32,733 nucleotides of DNA from Piromyces finnis (GCA_002104945.1 MCFH01000129.1:1-32733), one strand, 5' to 3'; positions 1 through 13,522 are shown, counted from the stretch's first letter. Notes: a model not told the origin generated them from the sequence alone. Made by a program: numbers and translations.

Positions 1-289
1 TAAGATGTGTAAATTTAAAATAATTAAAATGTTATTATTGAATTATTACAATGTTAAATACTTTTCATGATGATTTGGTATATAATGGTATATTAAAATA
101 AAATATTTCTCAAAAAAAAAAAAAAAAAAAAATTAAAAAGGATGTAATACTTTTTTTAAAAAAAGAAGAAACAAGTGTTTTGTTTTCATCTATTTTATAT
201 TATCTTATTTAATGTGCTGTTGAATTGTATTGCGTGTCATTGATATCGTTTTAATTAATAATTTATTGATTATTAATTTTTATTCTTCA

Positions 290-2130
<1,841 letters not shown>

Positions 2131-2168
2131 TTTTTATTTTTATTTTTATTTTTATTTTTATTTTTTTA
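2131..2168 (-). repeat. Hexamer (AAAAAT)n directly upstream of the NKAP start
   Basis: Read on the minus strand, about five AAAAAT units lead straight into the NKAP ATG. They form an A-rich leader. A-rich leaders before the ATG recur in this window, for example at VPS39 and at the 233-aa gene. Confidence 0.6.
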
Positions 2169-2412
2169 ATAAAATATTTTAAAAAATTATTAATTTTAAA
2201 TTAAAAATTTATATTATTTGAAAAATAATAATTTTTAAGTTAATTATTTAATTTCATTATTATTTATTTTATTTTATTATTATTTTTTTTTAATATCATT
2301 CTATAAATGATAAATTTTATAAGCATTTTTTTTTTTTACATAATTTTTAAGTTTTTTCTTTTCTTTTTTATTAGTTTTATTTTAAATTTATTTAAGTGTA
2401 TAATTATAGTGT

Positions 2413-2430
2413 TATAACGGTAACGTTATA
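2413..2430. repeat. 7-bp inverted repeat with GTAA loop
   Basis: TATAACG and CGTTATA form a perfect 7-bp stem around a GTAA loop, which is a GNRA-type tetraloop if transcribed. It lies about 285 bp upstream of the NKAP ATG. The element also contains AACGG and CCGTT, resembling Myb-type sites. Function is unknown. Confidence 0.4.
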
Positions 2431-2771
2431 TCTTAAAATATATTATATAAAAAATATATAATCAAGAAAATAGAATAAAAAAGAAGAAAAAGAAAAATAA
2501 TGCAAATTTATTTACAATAATAATAATATTATTATTTTTATCAGCTATCTTTATTATTAATGTAAAATTTGCTTATAATTGTTTTTTTTTTTTTTTTTTT
2601 GTATCCTTAATATTTTGTGCTTGTGATTATTATTTTAATTATTGAATTTTGATATATTTATAAAATTAAAAATGTATTTATTGATTTAAATGTCAACTTT
2701 ATAGAATAAGAATTATAAAAAAAAATATTATTAAATATTTTTATATAAATTAATTAAATTTTAATTGGGGA

Positions 2772-3264
2772 TTATGCAGATTTTCTTGCATTTGATAATC
2801 TTCTAAGTTGCTTTAATTTACTAACAGCTTTAATCTATGTATTATATATATATTAACAATTATTATAATTATTATATTGTTATATATTATTTATAAAATT
2901 ATATATGAATAAAATACTTACAACAGTAAATAAGTTATTAATATTTCTAACAGCACCTTGTAAATCATCTTCAGTAATAAGTTCAATAACATTAGTACAG
3001 TTTTCTTGTTTTGATGGTAATGGATCAATGCCATTTCTAGTGAGCCATGGATGATCCTAATTGAAAATAGGCGTTATTTGAAAAATATCCATAATTATGA
3101 ATATTATATTTATAAATATTTAAATATATATATTGAATAAATACATACTCTTATTTCAGAAATAGTAATTCTCTTTTCTGGATTTCTTTCTAACATTTTT
3201 AATAATATATCATTGAAGGAATCACTCATACCACTTGGGATTTCAATTCTATGCATATATATAA

Positions 3265-3307
<43 letters not shown>

Positions 3308-4962
3308 GTAGTAGTAGTAGTAGTATACATACGGTTTATTTTGAATTAAATCATATAATTCAATAATAGAAACACCTTCAAATGGTAAGCATCCGAAAGC
3401 AAAGCAATATAAAGTAATCTAAAAAATTTTAAATAAAATAAGATTATTATATATTATATATATTTAATCAAGAATTAAATAAGCTTACACCCATAGCCCA
3501 AATATCACATGCTTTAGCAGATAATTCACCATGTTGGATTTCACATAATTCTTTCATAATAAAATAAATTGAAATAAATAATTGGGAAAGAAATATTTTA
3601 ATTTCATAATTCTTGTTATATATAATATTAAAGATTAAATACCTGGAGCAAAAAAGGCTATAAATTTCAATATATAAAGTTAAAATATTTTCATTTTGTT
3701 CAAGAATGATAAATTAATATTCGTATTAATTAATTCATAGTAAAAATAACAAAATAGATTGATATTGGAATTTTTCTTTAATTAAATGATCTTAAATAAA
3801 ATAGATAAATAGATACTTTTAATTATATATATATTTTTCTTTTTTTTTTTTTACCTGGAGAACCAGAGGATTTTTTAGACATATCATCACCTGATGAAAA
3901 CATTTCAGATACACCAAAATCGACAATTTTTAAAGTACCATTAGCAGCTAACAATAAATTGTCAGGCTAATAAAATAAAATATTTATATTATTGTTAAAA
4001 TGTCTTATATAGGTAAATAAATGATAGAATAAAATTAATAAATTCTTAATTACCTTGATATCTTATATTATATAATATTATAGTGTTATTAAACAAAGAT
4101 TCATATATAAATTTGATTAATATATTATATATTATTGCTATTAAGTTATTATGCTCTTTTTTCATTTTGTGATTGCTGTTATATAATTTTCAAAAATATA
4201 CTCAATTTTTTTTTTTTTTTTTCCATTTATTTATTTACCTCTATGAGCAATATCGTTTTCATGTACTAATATTGAAAAGATTCATAGTAAATAAAATAAT
4301 TATATATTCATTTAATATTAAAAGAAAAATTATAGTTTTAGTAAAAACAAATAATTAATAATTATATTGGTTTATATATATATATATATATTCTTTTTTA
4401 TTTATAAATTTAAATGTATAAAAATTTATACTAACAATATTCAATTCCGAGGAACATTTCTCTAAAATAATATCTACACATTTCTTCATCAAATGATTCA
4501 GTCTTTCTATTTAATGAAATGTTCATAACAGTACCCTTTTCGCAACATTCATAAACCATATATAAACCGTCACCATTTGGATCATCTAATACTTCAAAAA
4601 GTTTAACAATATTTCTGTGATTAAGTTTCTTTAAAATAGCAATTTCTCCTCTAACAAAATCAATTGGATTTGATGGTCCTCTCATTAAATTTGGACGCAT
4701 TCCACCACGCATACCACCACGCATACCACCTCTACCAATCATTCTACCAAAACCATTAGCTTGAAGATGTTGCTTTCTTAAACGTGTTTTACTGAAAACT
4801 TTGACAGCAACTGGTCTACCATCATTGGTATCTCTTCCACGACTATGTATTATATATTTTATTATTTTCATTATAAATTTATTTATTTTAATAATTAATA
4901 ATTTTGAAAATAATTTTATACTAGTATAATTCTTAAATTGTATTTTTTTTATTATTTTATTG

Positions 4963-5011
<49 letters not shown>

Positions 5012-5428
5012 TACAAAACTGTTCCAAAGGATCCCTTTCCTAATTCTTCTTCTAATACCTTTTTTCATTTTCATTTATAATAATATAAAAGTAAAATTAA
5101 AATTGTAGAAAGAAATAAAAATATTAGCAAATAAATAAATGAAACATTTATAATAATAATAATTAAATAATAATGAAAAAATGCAATAATGTTAATAATA
5201 ATGATAATAATAAGAATAAAAAAATAAAGAATGAGTATATATATATATGCAATAATAATATTAATAATAATGATAATAATAAGAATAAAAAAATAAAGAA
5301 TGAAAATATATATATATATTTTAAGGGGATTATCATACATAATTATTAAGTTGGATTTCACCCTCATCATTTTGTTCATATTGTGCGTTGAGAGTTTCCT
5401 TAATTGTGTTTGGAGAGCTACTATGCAT
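2772..5428 (-). CDS. CAMKK: Ca2+/calmodulin-dependent protein kinase kinase (CaMKK-type Ser/Thr kinase)
   Basis: Twelve exons: 5428-5339, 5058-5015, 4842-4436, 4265-4239, 4061-4054, 3966-3855, 3657-3643, 3550-3489, 3418-3333, 3248-3149, 3056-2922 and 2834-2772. They join in frame to 382 aa. The leader ends IQLNNY, as in animal CaMKKs. Then come the glycine loop GKGSFG (37-42), Lys59, an insert (about 70-104) where CaMKKs carry their Arg/Pro insert, ILKKLNHRN with alphaC Glu111, HRDIKPDN (Asp190), DFG (208-210), GSPAFFAPE (227-235) and DIWAMG. The tail DHPW...ENCT...AVRNINNLFTV, then a Lys/Arg-rich end, aligns with the animal CaM-binding autoinhibitory region. CaMKKs phosphorylate the activation loop of CaMKs and of AMPK/Snf1. 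The protein is short because it lacks long termini. The donor of exon 3 is the less usual GTTAGT. Confidence 0.92.
3264..3324. repeat. (ATT)n followed by (AGT)n microsatellite in a CaMKK intron
   Basis: About fourteen ATT units run directly into about six AGT units. They lie in the intron between the exons at 3418-3333 and 3248-3149. Confidence 0.85.
4695..4730 (-). repeat. 12-bp x3 coding repeat (Gly-Gly-Met-Arg)3 in the CaMKK insert
   Basis: Three 12-bp units code for GGMR three times (protein residues about 83-94). They lie inside the loop between the ATP-binding lysine and helix alphaC, the position of the Arg/Pro-rich insert in animal CaMKKs. One unit differs at one base. Confidence 0.85.
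4966..5011. repeat. (TAA)n microsatellite at the 5' end of a CaMKK intron
   Basis: About fifteen trinucleotide units lie just inside the donor of the intron between the exons at 5058-5015 and 4842-4436. Confidence 0.85.
5182..5319. repeat. Direct duplication of about 66-72 bp in the first CaMKK intron
   Basis: Copy 1 (about 5182-5247) and copy 2 (about 5248-5319) both start TGCAATAAT. They share a run of AATAATGATAATAATAAG type followed by AAATAAAGAATGA, and each ends in an AT dinucleotide run. The copies differ by a few bases and a small insertion near the start. Confidence 0.75.
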
Positions 5429-7931
5429 TATTACTAATAAAGCATAATATATGAATATAATTATATAATAAAGAAGAAGAAATAAAATTTATTAATTTCT
5501 TATTATTATGATTTATTTATTACAAATGAAAATAATTCCCCGTAATTTTAATATTTCATTTCAACTTTTTTTTTATTTATTTTTCTCCACTCCAATAATA
5601 ATAAATAACATTATAAATGAAAATTGCTTATTTATTTTATTACAAGAACTTTAAATAATATATATAATTGATTATAAAAGGAATGAAATTTTTGAATTCT
5701 TATGAATCTATATAAATTTAATTTGTTTAATATTTGCTTACTTTAATAATATTGTTATGTTAAGTACAAAAAAAAAAAAAGATAGAATGAAATTGAATAA
5801 AAAATTATTAATTTTCAATATATTAAAAAACCATATAAATTATCCATTTAAAGATAAATTTTAAATTAATCATCATTTATAAAATTTAATTCTGATCCAA
5901 TTTTATGATTTTAAAAATGCAGAGAGAATAGATAACAAAAGAATAACTTTTAAAGGAAAAAACAATAGAAAAATGGTAATAAATAAAATAAATGATCTTT
6001 TATTTTAATGATATCAATATATATATTGATATTGATTACTTAATTATTACTTTTAAATAAGAATTTTTATAGTTAATAATTACCATAAAGAAATTCGATA
6101 ATTGTGTCTTATTTATAATTAAGTTTATTGCAACTTTTATTTTCAAGTGGAAAAATGAATTATTTTGCTTTGCTTTATTGATCTTTAATAATAATTATAA
6201 CTTTAACCATTAATAATTCATAGTTTTTTTTTAATTAATATTGATAAAATATTTTAATTTCAAATGCAAAATAATACTTTCTGTATTTTTTTTTTTTATA
6301 AAAGTATTTTTAGATTCCTAATATATATATACAAATATAATAATAATAATAACTAATTATTTTTATTATTATTATTGGATTACTACTTTTTTAAATTTGG
6401 GAATATTGTTTAAATCCCTCTATTGTTATTTAGTTGAATAGAAATTCATTATTTAACATAACCCTTTAAAATATAGATTTTTTAAATTAAATAAAAAATA
6501 ATAATAAAATACCTTTTTTTTTTTTTTAAAAAAAATAGGAATAACAAATCATTTTTTAGGTATTATAAATATAAATTATTAATATGAGTTAATCTTGGGT
6601 TGGTGGTGTTTATCAATTTTAATTAATCTATTTTTTTTGGTAAAACCATTGACTTTTATTGCTTTATTAAAAATGTGACAATTAAATTTTATTGTTTTTT
6701 TTTATATTATTTTTATATAAATATTTTTAAATATAGACAATAAAATGATGATAGTGTGTATGTTGTGTGTGGTGATGTTAGAAATTATTATTTTTTAATA
6801 TGAATAATAAGAAAAAAAGTAATCTTAATTATTAATACAAAAATACAATATACTATATTAAAGTAATCGTTACTCTATATAGTGAATACTTTTTTTTTTT
6901 TTTAAAACTATATTTTATATTAAAATTTAAAATTTTATTAAAAAAAAAAAAATCATATTCTTATATTAAAAATGATACTATATAAGATTAATTTAATATA
7001 TATTATTCCACTGTATATAAAGTATTAATTCAATCATTTAAAATTTAATATAAAATTAATGATGATGATTTTTTTTTAAAATTTTGTTTTTTTACTTTTT
7101 TTTTTTAAAATTGAAATTATAAGAAAAAAAAAAGAGTATATATTAATATTAATAATAATAAATAAAGAATGAAATAATTAATAAATATAAATAACAACAA
7201 TAATAAAAACATATTTATTTTAATGTAATTTATTCAAAAATAAAATATATTTATTTCAAATAAATTCAATTAAAGTTAAAATTTGAGAAATAATTAATAA
7301 AATTAAAAAAGCCAAAATATAAACAATATTCATAACAACAAAACAAAAAATAAAAAAAAAAGTCAAAGTTTCAGTTGAAATAAATAAAGAATATTAAAAC
7401 AAATAAAAAACAAAATTAAAATAGACAATTGAAACATTAAATTTGTTATTATATATCTTTTTATTTATTATTTTCATGTACTTTTTTTTAAAAAAACAGA
7501 AATATATTTTAAATAAAAAGATAAATAATAGTAACTATTTGTTTATTTATTCAATTTAATAAAAGCTAAATTAATATCCAATATCTTATTCATATTTTCT
7601 CTTATTTACTATTTATTTAACAATAAAAAAATAGTTCAATTCTTTTTATATTTATAAAGATTATAATAAATTTTCAATAAAATTTATTTTTATTTTAATA
7701 ATATAAATTCATATTTTTAAAAACAATAATAATATAAACTATCAATATTTGTAAATATATTTTCGTAATCTCAATTTATATAGTAAAAAAAAAAAAAAAG
7801 AAAACATAGAATTCTTAAAAGTTTAGTAATATTTATATAAGCGACAAAAATAACAATTTAAAACAATCTATCTTTAAATATATATAATCAGTAATTTAAT
7901 ATTAATACATAAAAAGCAAGCCAACAAAAAA
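5429..7931. other. Intergenic region between divergent genes
   Basis: About 2.5 kb of strongly A/T-rich DNA separate the CaMKK start (minus) from the 233-aa gene (plus). It has many T and A runs and short AT dinucleotide stretches. From about 7090 to 7930 the plus strand becomes markedly A-rich, consistent with an untranslated leader or promoter of the downstream gene. I found no ORF with splice support and no RNA gene. Confidence 0.55.
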
Positions 7932-8861
7932 ATGGATAGTGACAAATTAAACGAAAAGAGAGCTCAAGAAATTCTTGATCGTTTAGACAAGGATGAATTT
8001 GTATTTACTATGAATGAATTGGAAAATGAAGAATATGTAAGATTTTTTTTTTTTTAATATTTCAATAATCATAAAGAAAAATCTGGTATTAAATGATAAT
8101 ATTTTTTTGAAATAAAATTTTTAGGTTACATTACCCAATGGAACTAAAATATTAACTGACATTTTAAATGGCAAAATTAATGACCAACAAAAGCAGCATA
8201 AAATAAAAGAAAATGGCAAACCAATTAATGACCAAATATTACAATTTGATGATTACATAAGTACTTTTGATAATGACAATGGTACAAAGGATGATAATAA
8301 TTTATTATTTGAAATTGATGGTAAATATAATGATTTATATGCTTTTAATTTTTTTTTATATTTATTTGAATTTATAATAATAAATAATGCTTTTTTTTTT
8401 TTATTACTTAAATTTTTATTAAACTAATATTTTTATTATTTTTTTTTAAATGTATTAAAGATACAGAAGGAGAAGATGCTTTCGAAGAAACTGAAAAATA
8501 TTACGGTAGTGATGAAGAAGTAACTATTAAAATTACCAATAATGACAAAGACGAAAAAATCTCATATACTTCAACAACATCCAAACCAATAACTATTCAA
8601 TCATCTCATAGACAACCAATATCTGTTGGATCTTTAAGTGTTAGTGATGATGGTCATTTAATGGCAAACTCACCAAATATACCTGTTACACCACCACCAT
8701 CCTTAGCAAAAAGTCAAAATATGTTTAACATATTTAAGAATAAAGAGGACATCCTTAATTCAGATAAAACATCTCAACCTATCCCTGATGGTGAGTTTAA
8801 AGAAGAAGATATTCAAGAACTTTTAGCAAAACTTGTTATTCATAAAGATCAACAAAACTAA
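7932..8861 (+). CDS. Hypothetical acidic protein, 233 aa
   Basis: Three exons: 7932-8036, 8125-8320 and 8461-8861. Introns start GTAAGA and GTAAAT and end TTAG and AAAG, and the phases close to 233 aa. The start ATG follows an A-rich leader. I do not recognise the family. The N-terminus (residues 1-60) looks ordered: a charged helix-like stretch containing EILDRLDKDE, then VTLPNGTKI. The middle is Asp/Asn/Glu-rich. A Ser/Thr-rich segment (about 140-175) precedes a Pro-rich SPNIPVTPPPS. The C-terminus EEDIQELLAKLVIHK may form an amphipathic helix. There is no signal peptide, membrane segment or catalytic motif. A largely disordered regulatory or adaptor protein is possible but unproven. Confidence 0.75.
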
Positions 8862-9126
8862 ATTATTTATTTATTAATAAAATAAAGTTAAAAGTACTTT
8901 TTTTTTTTTTTTTTTGCGCCATCCGTCATTGAAACAATTTAAATTTTAAAATGGCTTTCTATTTTATATGTAACTATGTCAAAAATATTGATAAAATAGC
9001 AAAATTATTATAAAAATTAATTCAACATTAATATATAATTATATAATTATTAAATTTTAATATTTTAAATAAAGATTATTCTAATACATCATTATACAGT
9101 ATATCAATAAATTTATTATCATCATT

Positions 9127-9157
<31 letters not shown>

Positions 9158-11131
9158 CAATAAAAATAAAAACTAAAACAAACAAACAATAAATGATAAA
9201 TAATAATAATAAAAAATAATAAATAGTAAATAAAAATAAAAAATAAAAATAAATCATTTTAAAATACCATATTCTCCATTTTAAAATCTATTTTAAAACC
9301 TTTTATTTCAGTAATAAGAATTTAAAATAAAACAAAAATTTAATTATTAGATAATGTTATATAAAGTAATTTTAATATATTTACGAAATAAAAAAGAGGA
9401 ATGTTCTTTTATTTTAAATAAAATTGTTTATTTATTATATTATTATTGAAGATCGTAAAAAAAAAAAAAAAAAAAAACACATGGCTATTCTTTATTTTTT
9501 TTTTTTATTAAATATATTCAGTATTTATTAAACTTGATTTATAAAAATTGAATATGCCTTTGTAAGTGTTGAATTAACAATTATACCTTGATCAATTTTA
9601 TTTATTTTGCAGATCTAATTTATATATCAAAAGTGGTGTTGAAAATTTATAAGTAAGTTTTTATGTCAATAGAATCTTTGGAAAATTCAAATTTAAGAAT
9701 AAATGCTAATAAGATAATTAATTATCCAATTTCATTATAAAATGTTTGAAATAAAACAAAAAATAATGATAAAATTATACAATTGCAACTGTCTCTCTCT
9801 ATATTTTGTGTACAAGACATAAATATAAAAGTGTTAAACTATTTACTCTATTTATTTATTGTAAATATTAAAAGGTTTAAATATTATTTTAAACTTAAAT
9901 AGGTTGATTAAAGCAACAAAAAAAAATGTTACAGTAAAATGAAAGTTATAATTAAAATTATAATAATTATTTTTTTTTATTTTCATTTTTTTTTTAATAT
10001 AAAATTACTTTTTTTTTTTTTTTTGTTTTTATTTCTATATAAAGAATTAATTAAAATTAAAATCAGTATTATTTAATATTTATTGGTTGATGGCCAAATA
10101 TAGAATTTTTTACCGTTTATAAACAGAGCGGCCAATTTAAATTAATTATTTCTATGGATACAATAATTATTAAAAAGTAAATAATTATATTAAAATAGAA
10201 AAACGGTTCATATTAAATTTAAAAAAAATAATATTAATGAATAAAAATTACCAATGAAAAATGAATAGAAAATGTTTTTTTTTATTATTATTTAATTATT
10301 ATTTGGAAAAGGCTTAGGAATATAAAATAATGGAAAATAGTGTGGTTCATTACTTAAGTATTAAATGAGGAATGATTTTAACATTAAATTAGTAAACCAA
10401 TATTTATATTAAATCTATCTTTTTTTTTTTATATAATCAAATAGTATTATTATTTTATTTTATAAAATATCTTTTAAGGTATTAATTCCTTTTTTTTTTT
10501 TTTTTTTTTTTTTGACTTTTAAATACATATTATTGTATTATTTTATGTACAATATTAGTTTATTTTATGTTGGTAGAATAAAATGTTTTTTTTTTTTTTT
10601 TCCATATTTTAATTATAAATTTTAAACAAAAATAATAATAAATATAACTTTATTTATTATGATAATTTCATAATATTTTCCATTGATCAAATGGTAATAA
10701 TTATTAATGGAAAAAAAAATAGGAAAATGTAAAGTAAAAACTTCCGTGACAGAGAGATATATATATTTTAATAATAAAATTAAATTTTAATAAAGTAAAG
10801 AATTCTGAAAAAGGAATATATTTAATAGTAAATTAATCATATACACGTAATAGAGTTTGCTAGTTTTGTATGAATTTTAGGAATTATAGAGATTAGAGGT
10901 TTAATACTCTTCATAATTCAAATATTAATATAGATGTAATATAGAATAACTTTATGTTATTAGATAGATTAATAATATAACACATCAATGTATATATAAA
11001 AGATTAAATATTATTAGTAATAAGCATATTCAATGCATATATACATAAAATGTCAAAGAGATATTGATTACAAATTTAAAATTTCTATTATATATATTAG
11101 ATTGAATCTTTTTTTTTTTTATTATACTTTG

Positions 11132-11163
<32 letters not shown>

Positions 11164-11331
11164 ATTTTCCTTTTTAATACTTTATGTTGAACTATGATAA
11201 ATTGTAATTTGTTCTTCTCTTAATATTTCTTATTAACAAACCATATAGTTTATACATTTTTTTTATGGTTAATAATTATATAGTAAAAAGCATATGTCAC
11301 AATTATTTTAAAAACCCATTCATTTATAGAG

Positions 11332-11371
11332 TTATATCCTCTTATATATACTATCCTATAAGAGGATATAA
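11332..11371. repeat. 15-bp perfect inverted repeat, 10-nt loop
   Basis: TTATATCCTCTTATA at 11332-11346 is the exact reverse complement of 11357-11371. The loop is TATACTATCC. The CCTC/GAGG core makes this much less likely to be a chance AT palindrome. The stem is not T-tailed, and no gene ends nearby. Confidence 0.75.
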
Positions 11372-11719
11372 TTCAGTTCTTTATTACCTTTGTACAATGA
11401 TTGTTCAATTTCACATAAATTTCATAAATCCTATCTTAACCTTTTATATTAATTAATAATTTATTATTTAATAATAGTTAATATTAATTTTATTTTATAT
11501 TGTATAATATATTAAATTTATATTAAAATTTGTAAAACAATATATTTTAATATATCAATCAATATATATTAATGTTATATTAAATTTTTAATTAAAAGAT
11601 TTGGGAAGATGCGTTTTGAAAGGTCAGTTTTTTTTGTTAACTATTTTATAGAATTAAAAAAAACCTTTTTTTTTTTCTTTCTATTATTAAATCTAATCAT
11701 TATGAATTAATAAAAGAAA

Positions 11720-11763
11720 GTAATTTCAATATAAAATAGAATAATAGTTTCTATTGAAATTAC
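11720..11763. repeat. 12-bp inverted repeat, 20-nt spacer
   Basis: GTAATTTCAATA at 11720-11731 is the exact reverse complement of 11752-11763. It lies about 350 bp from the other hairpin. The arms are AT-rich, so the significance is low. Confidence 0.5.
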
Positions 11764-13470
11764 ATTTATTTAATAAGTATAATTATTAGGGTGATTTAAC
11801 CTTTTAAAATATTATTATTATTTGTTACTTTAAAATAAAAATTTTCTTTTTAATATAAATTCATATATTAATATTTAATTTATTAAAAAAAATAATGACG
11901 GTGACATTTCAATCATTTTTTTTTTCTTTTTAAATAATAATAAAATATATATAATAAAATAGATAATTATTTATTATAAAATAATATAATAATAATAATC
12001 AAAATGAATAATAAAAACTATATTGAATGTATATTAGTATAATATAAATCTCAATATAACAATAATATTATTTTTGAAAATATTTTATATCATTTTTGTT
12101 GTGTATTATTATTTATTATATTAAATATTAAATAATAGTAAATAAAATTTATTAATCAATTTTTTTTTTTTTAAAATAAATATTTAATATTAATATTAAT
12201 AATAATATTTATAATTAACATTTTTTAATATAACAAAAAACTTTTATATAAAACTACTTTTATATTTCTTTCTTTTTATTTTATCATTTTCAAATTTTAA
12301 TTTTTTTTAGATTTATAATTTTAAAATATTTAAATATTAACTCTTATTATTATTATTTTTTTTTCTAAAACTAAATTTTATAATAGTTTCTCTCTTATTG
12401 AAATTTCAAAAATAGATTTAATAATTATCATTTTTCAATAGAAATAATAACTACGATTTTATTTCTATTTTGTATTATTAATTTTTAAATGATAATTGTA
12501 AATTTATTCTTATTTCAAAGAGTTAAAAAATAATAATAAATTTTGTATTTAAAACAACATAAATAACAAGAAGAAAAAAAAAAAAGAAATCAAAGTAAAT
12601 GTTGTAAAATACAACAAACTAAAACATTTTTAAAAAGAAAAAGAAATATAATTGTAAATTAAGAAATTTGAAACAATATAAAAAGTTATACCATTTATTT
12701 AAGAAAAAAGAAACCTAATTTAATAATTATAGAAAATAATACTTTACTCTTTTTTTTTTCTATATCAATTTGTTAAACTAGAAAAAGAAATATAAAGTAA
12801 GAAATATTTATTATTTATTTATTGAATTTTTTGAATAATGAAAGCTTAAATATTTATAAATTATAAACAAAAACAAAAGTAAAATAATAACAATGAATAA
12901 ATAAATAAACAATCAACATTAATAAAAAAATGTTGATGTTAAATTATAGTTAAACATTTCTTTTTATATTAACTTTTTTTTTTTTTATTTTAATTAATTT
13001 TATCAATTATTAAAGAAAATATTTAACATAGAAATTTGGCAAGTTTAGCTACAAATATCAAACCCGGAATTAAAAAAAAATTTAAGCTAAATAACTATTT
13101 TTCATAAATAAATATTAAAATAAAGAACAAAAAAATAAGAATAAAAAACATTATTTTTCAAAGCAAAATTAAGAAAAATAATCAAAAACAAAAACAAAGT
13201 AAATAAAAAAAAAAAAAAAAAATTTGAAATATAATAAAAATATAAAAGAAATAGTTAATAATTTTCAAAATATTCCTTCTAAAAAGTAATAATTTATTTA
13301 TTATTTTATAAAGCTATATAATTTGTTAAATAATTGTATATAAAGCAAAAATATATATTTTACATATTAATTATATTATAAATAGTAATTATAAATAACA
13401 ATATATACAATATATATTATATATCAAGAAAATAAAAATCAAAATATTTAAGAAATTATATAATAAAACA

Positions 13471-13522
13471 GTAAGTAAATAAGTTTTTATCTCTCTCTCT
13501 CTCTTTTTTTTTCGTATTAAAG
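13471..13522 (+). other. Probable 5'-UTR intron of the 1186-aa gene
   Basis: This 52-nt stretch begins GTAAGT, contains a (CT)n and T-rich polypyrimidine tract (about 13489-13512) and ends TTAAAG. It lies 57 bp upstream of the ATG at 13579 and matches the size and signals of introns elsewhere in the window. RNA evidence is absent. Confidence 0.45.

Larger units (their letters stand above)
2131..2771. other. Intergenic: NKAP 5' side and CaMKK 3' side
   Basis: About 640 bp of A/T-rich DNA lie between two minus-strand genes. It holds the presumed NKAP promoter and leader and the CaMKK 3' end. The only structured element I see is a short inverted repeat at 2413-2430. No gene is supported. Confidence 0.6.

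Noticed and set aside
8872-8910. AATAAA-like polyadenylation signal and T tract after the 233-aa gene
   Set aside because: AATAAA occurs every few dozen bases in this sequence, so no single copy can be called functional.
9067-9420. Possible minus-strand exons (for example a frame reading NDDNKFIDILYNDVLE then stop near 9083, and FKIDFKMENM near 9267-9296)
   Set aside because: The pieces look coding-like and have AG/GT borders and a long T tract before one acceptor. However, their phases do not join (the second ends in phase 0 and the last needs phase 1), no start or homology is visible, and such short open frames occur by chance.
9664-9741. Short ORF of 25 codons starting MSIESLENSN
   Set aside because: This length is expected by chance here. 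There is no homology and no consistent link to the nearby splice signals.
10103-10144. Plus-strand exon-like frame reading NFLPFINRAANLN then stop after an AG
   Set aside because: The G+C is slightly raised, but there is no upstream exon in a compatible phase. Fourteen codons are too few to support a gene.
10740-11060. Slightly less AT-rich stretch considered as a transposon or tRNA remnant
   Set aside because: No terminal repeats, no target duplication, no reverse transcriptase or transposase motifs, and no cloverleaf could be traced.
11265-11456. 63-aa plus-strand ORF in the gene-free region
   Set aside because: It runs through the 15-bp hairpin, has Ile/Tyr/Phe-rich composition typical of translated AT-rich DNA, and has no domain.
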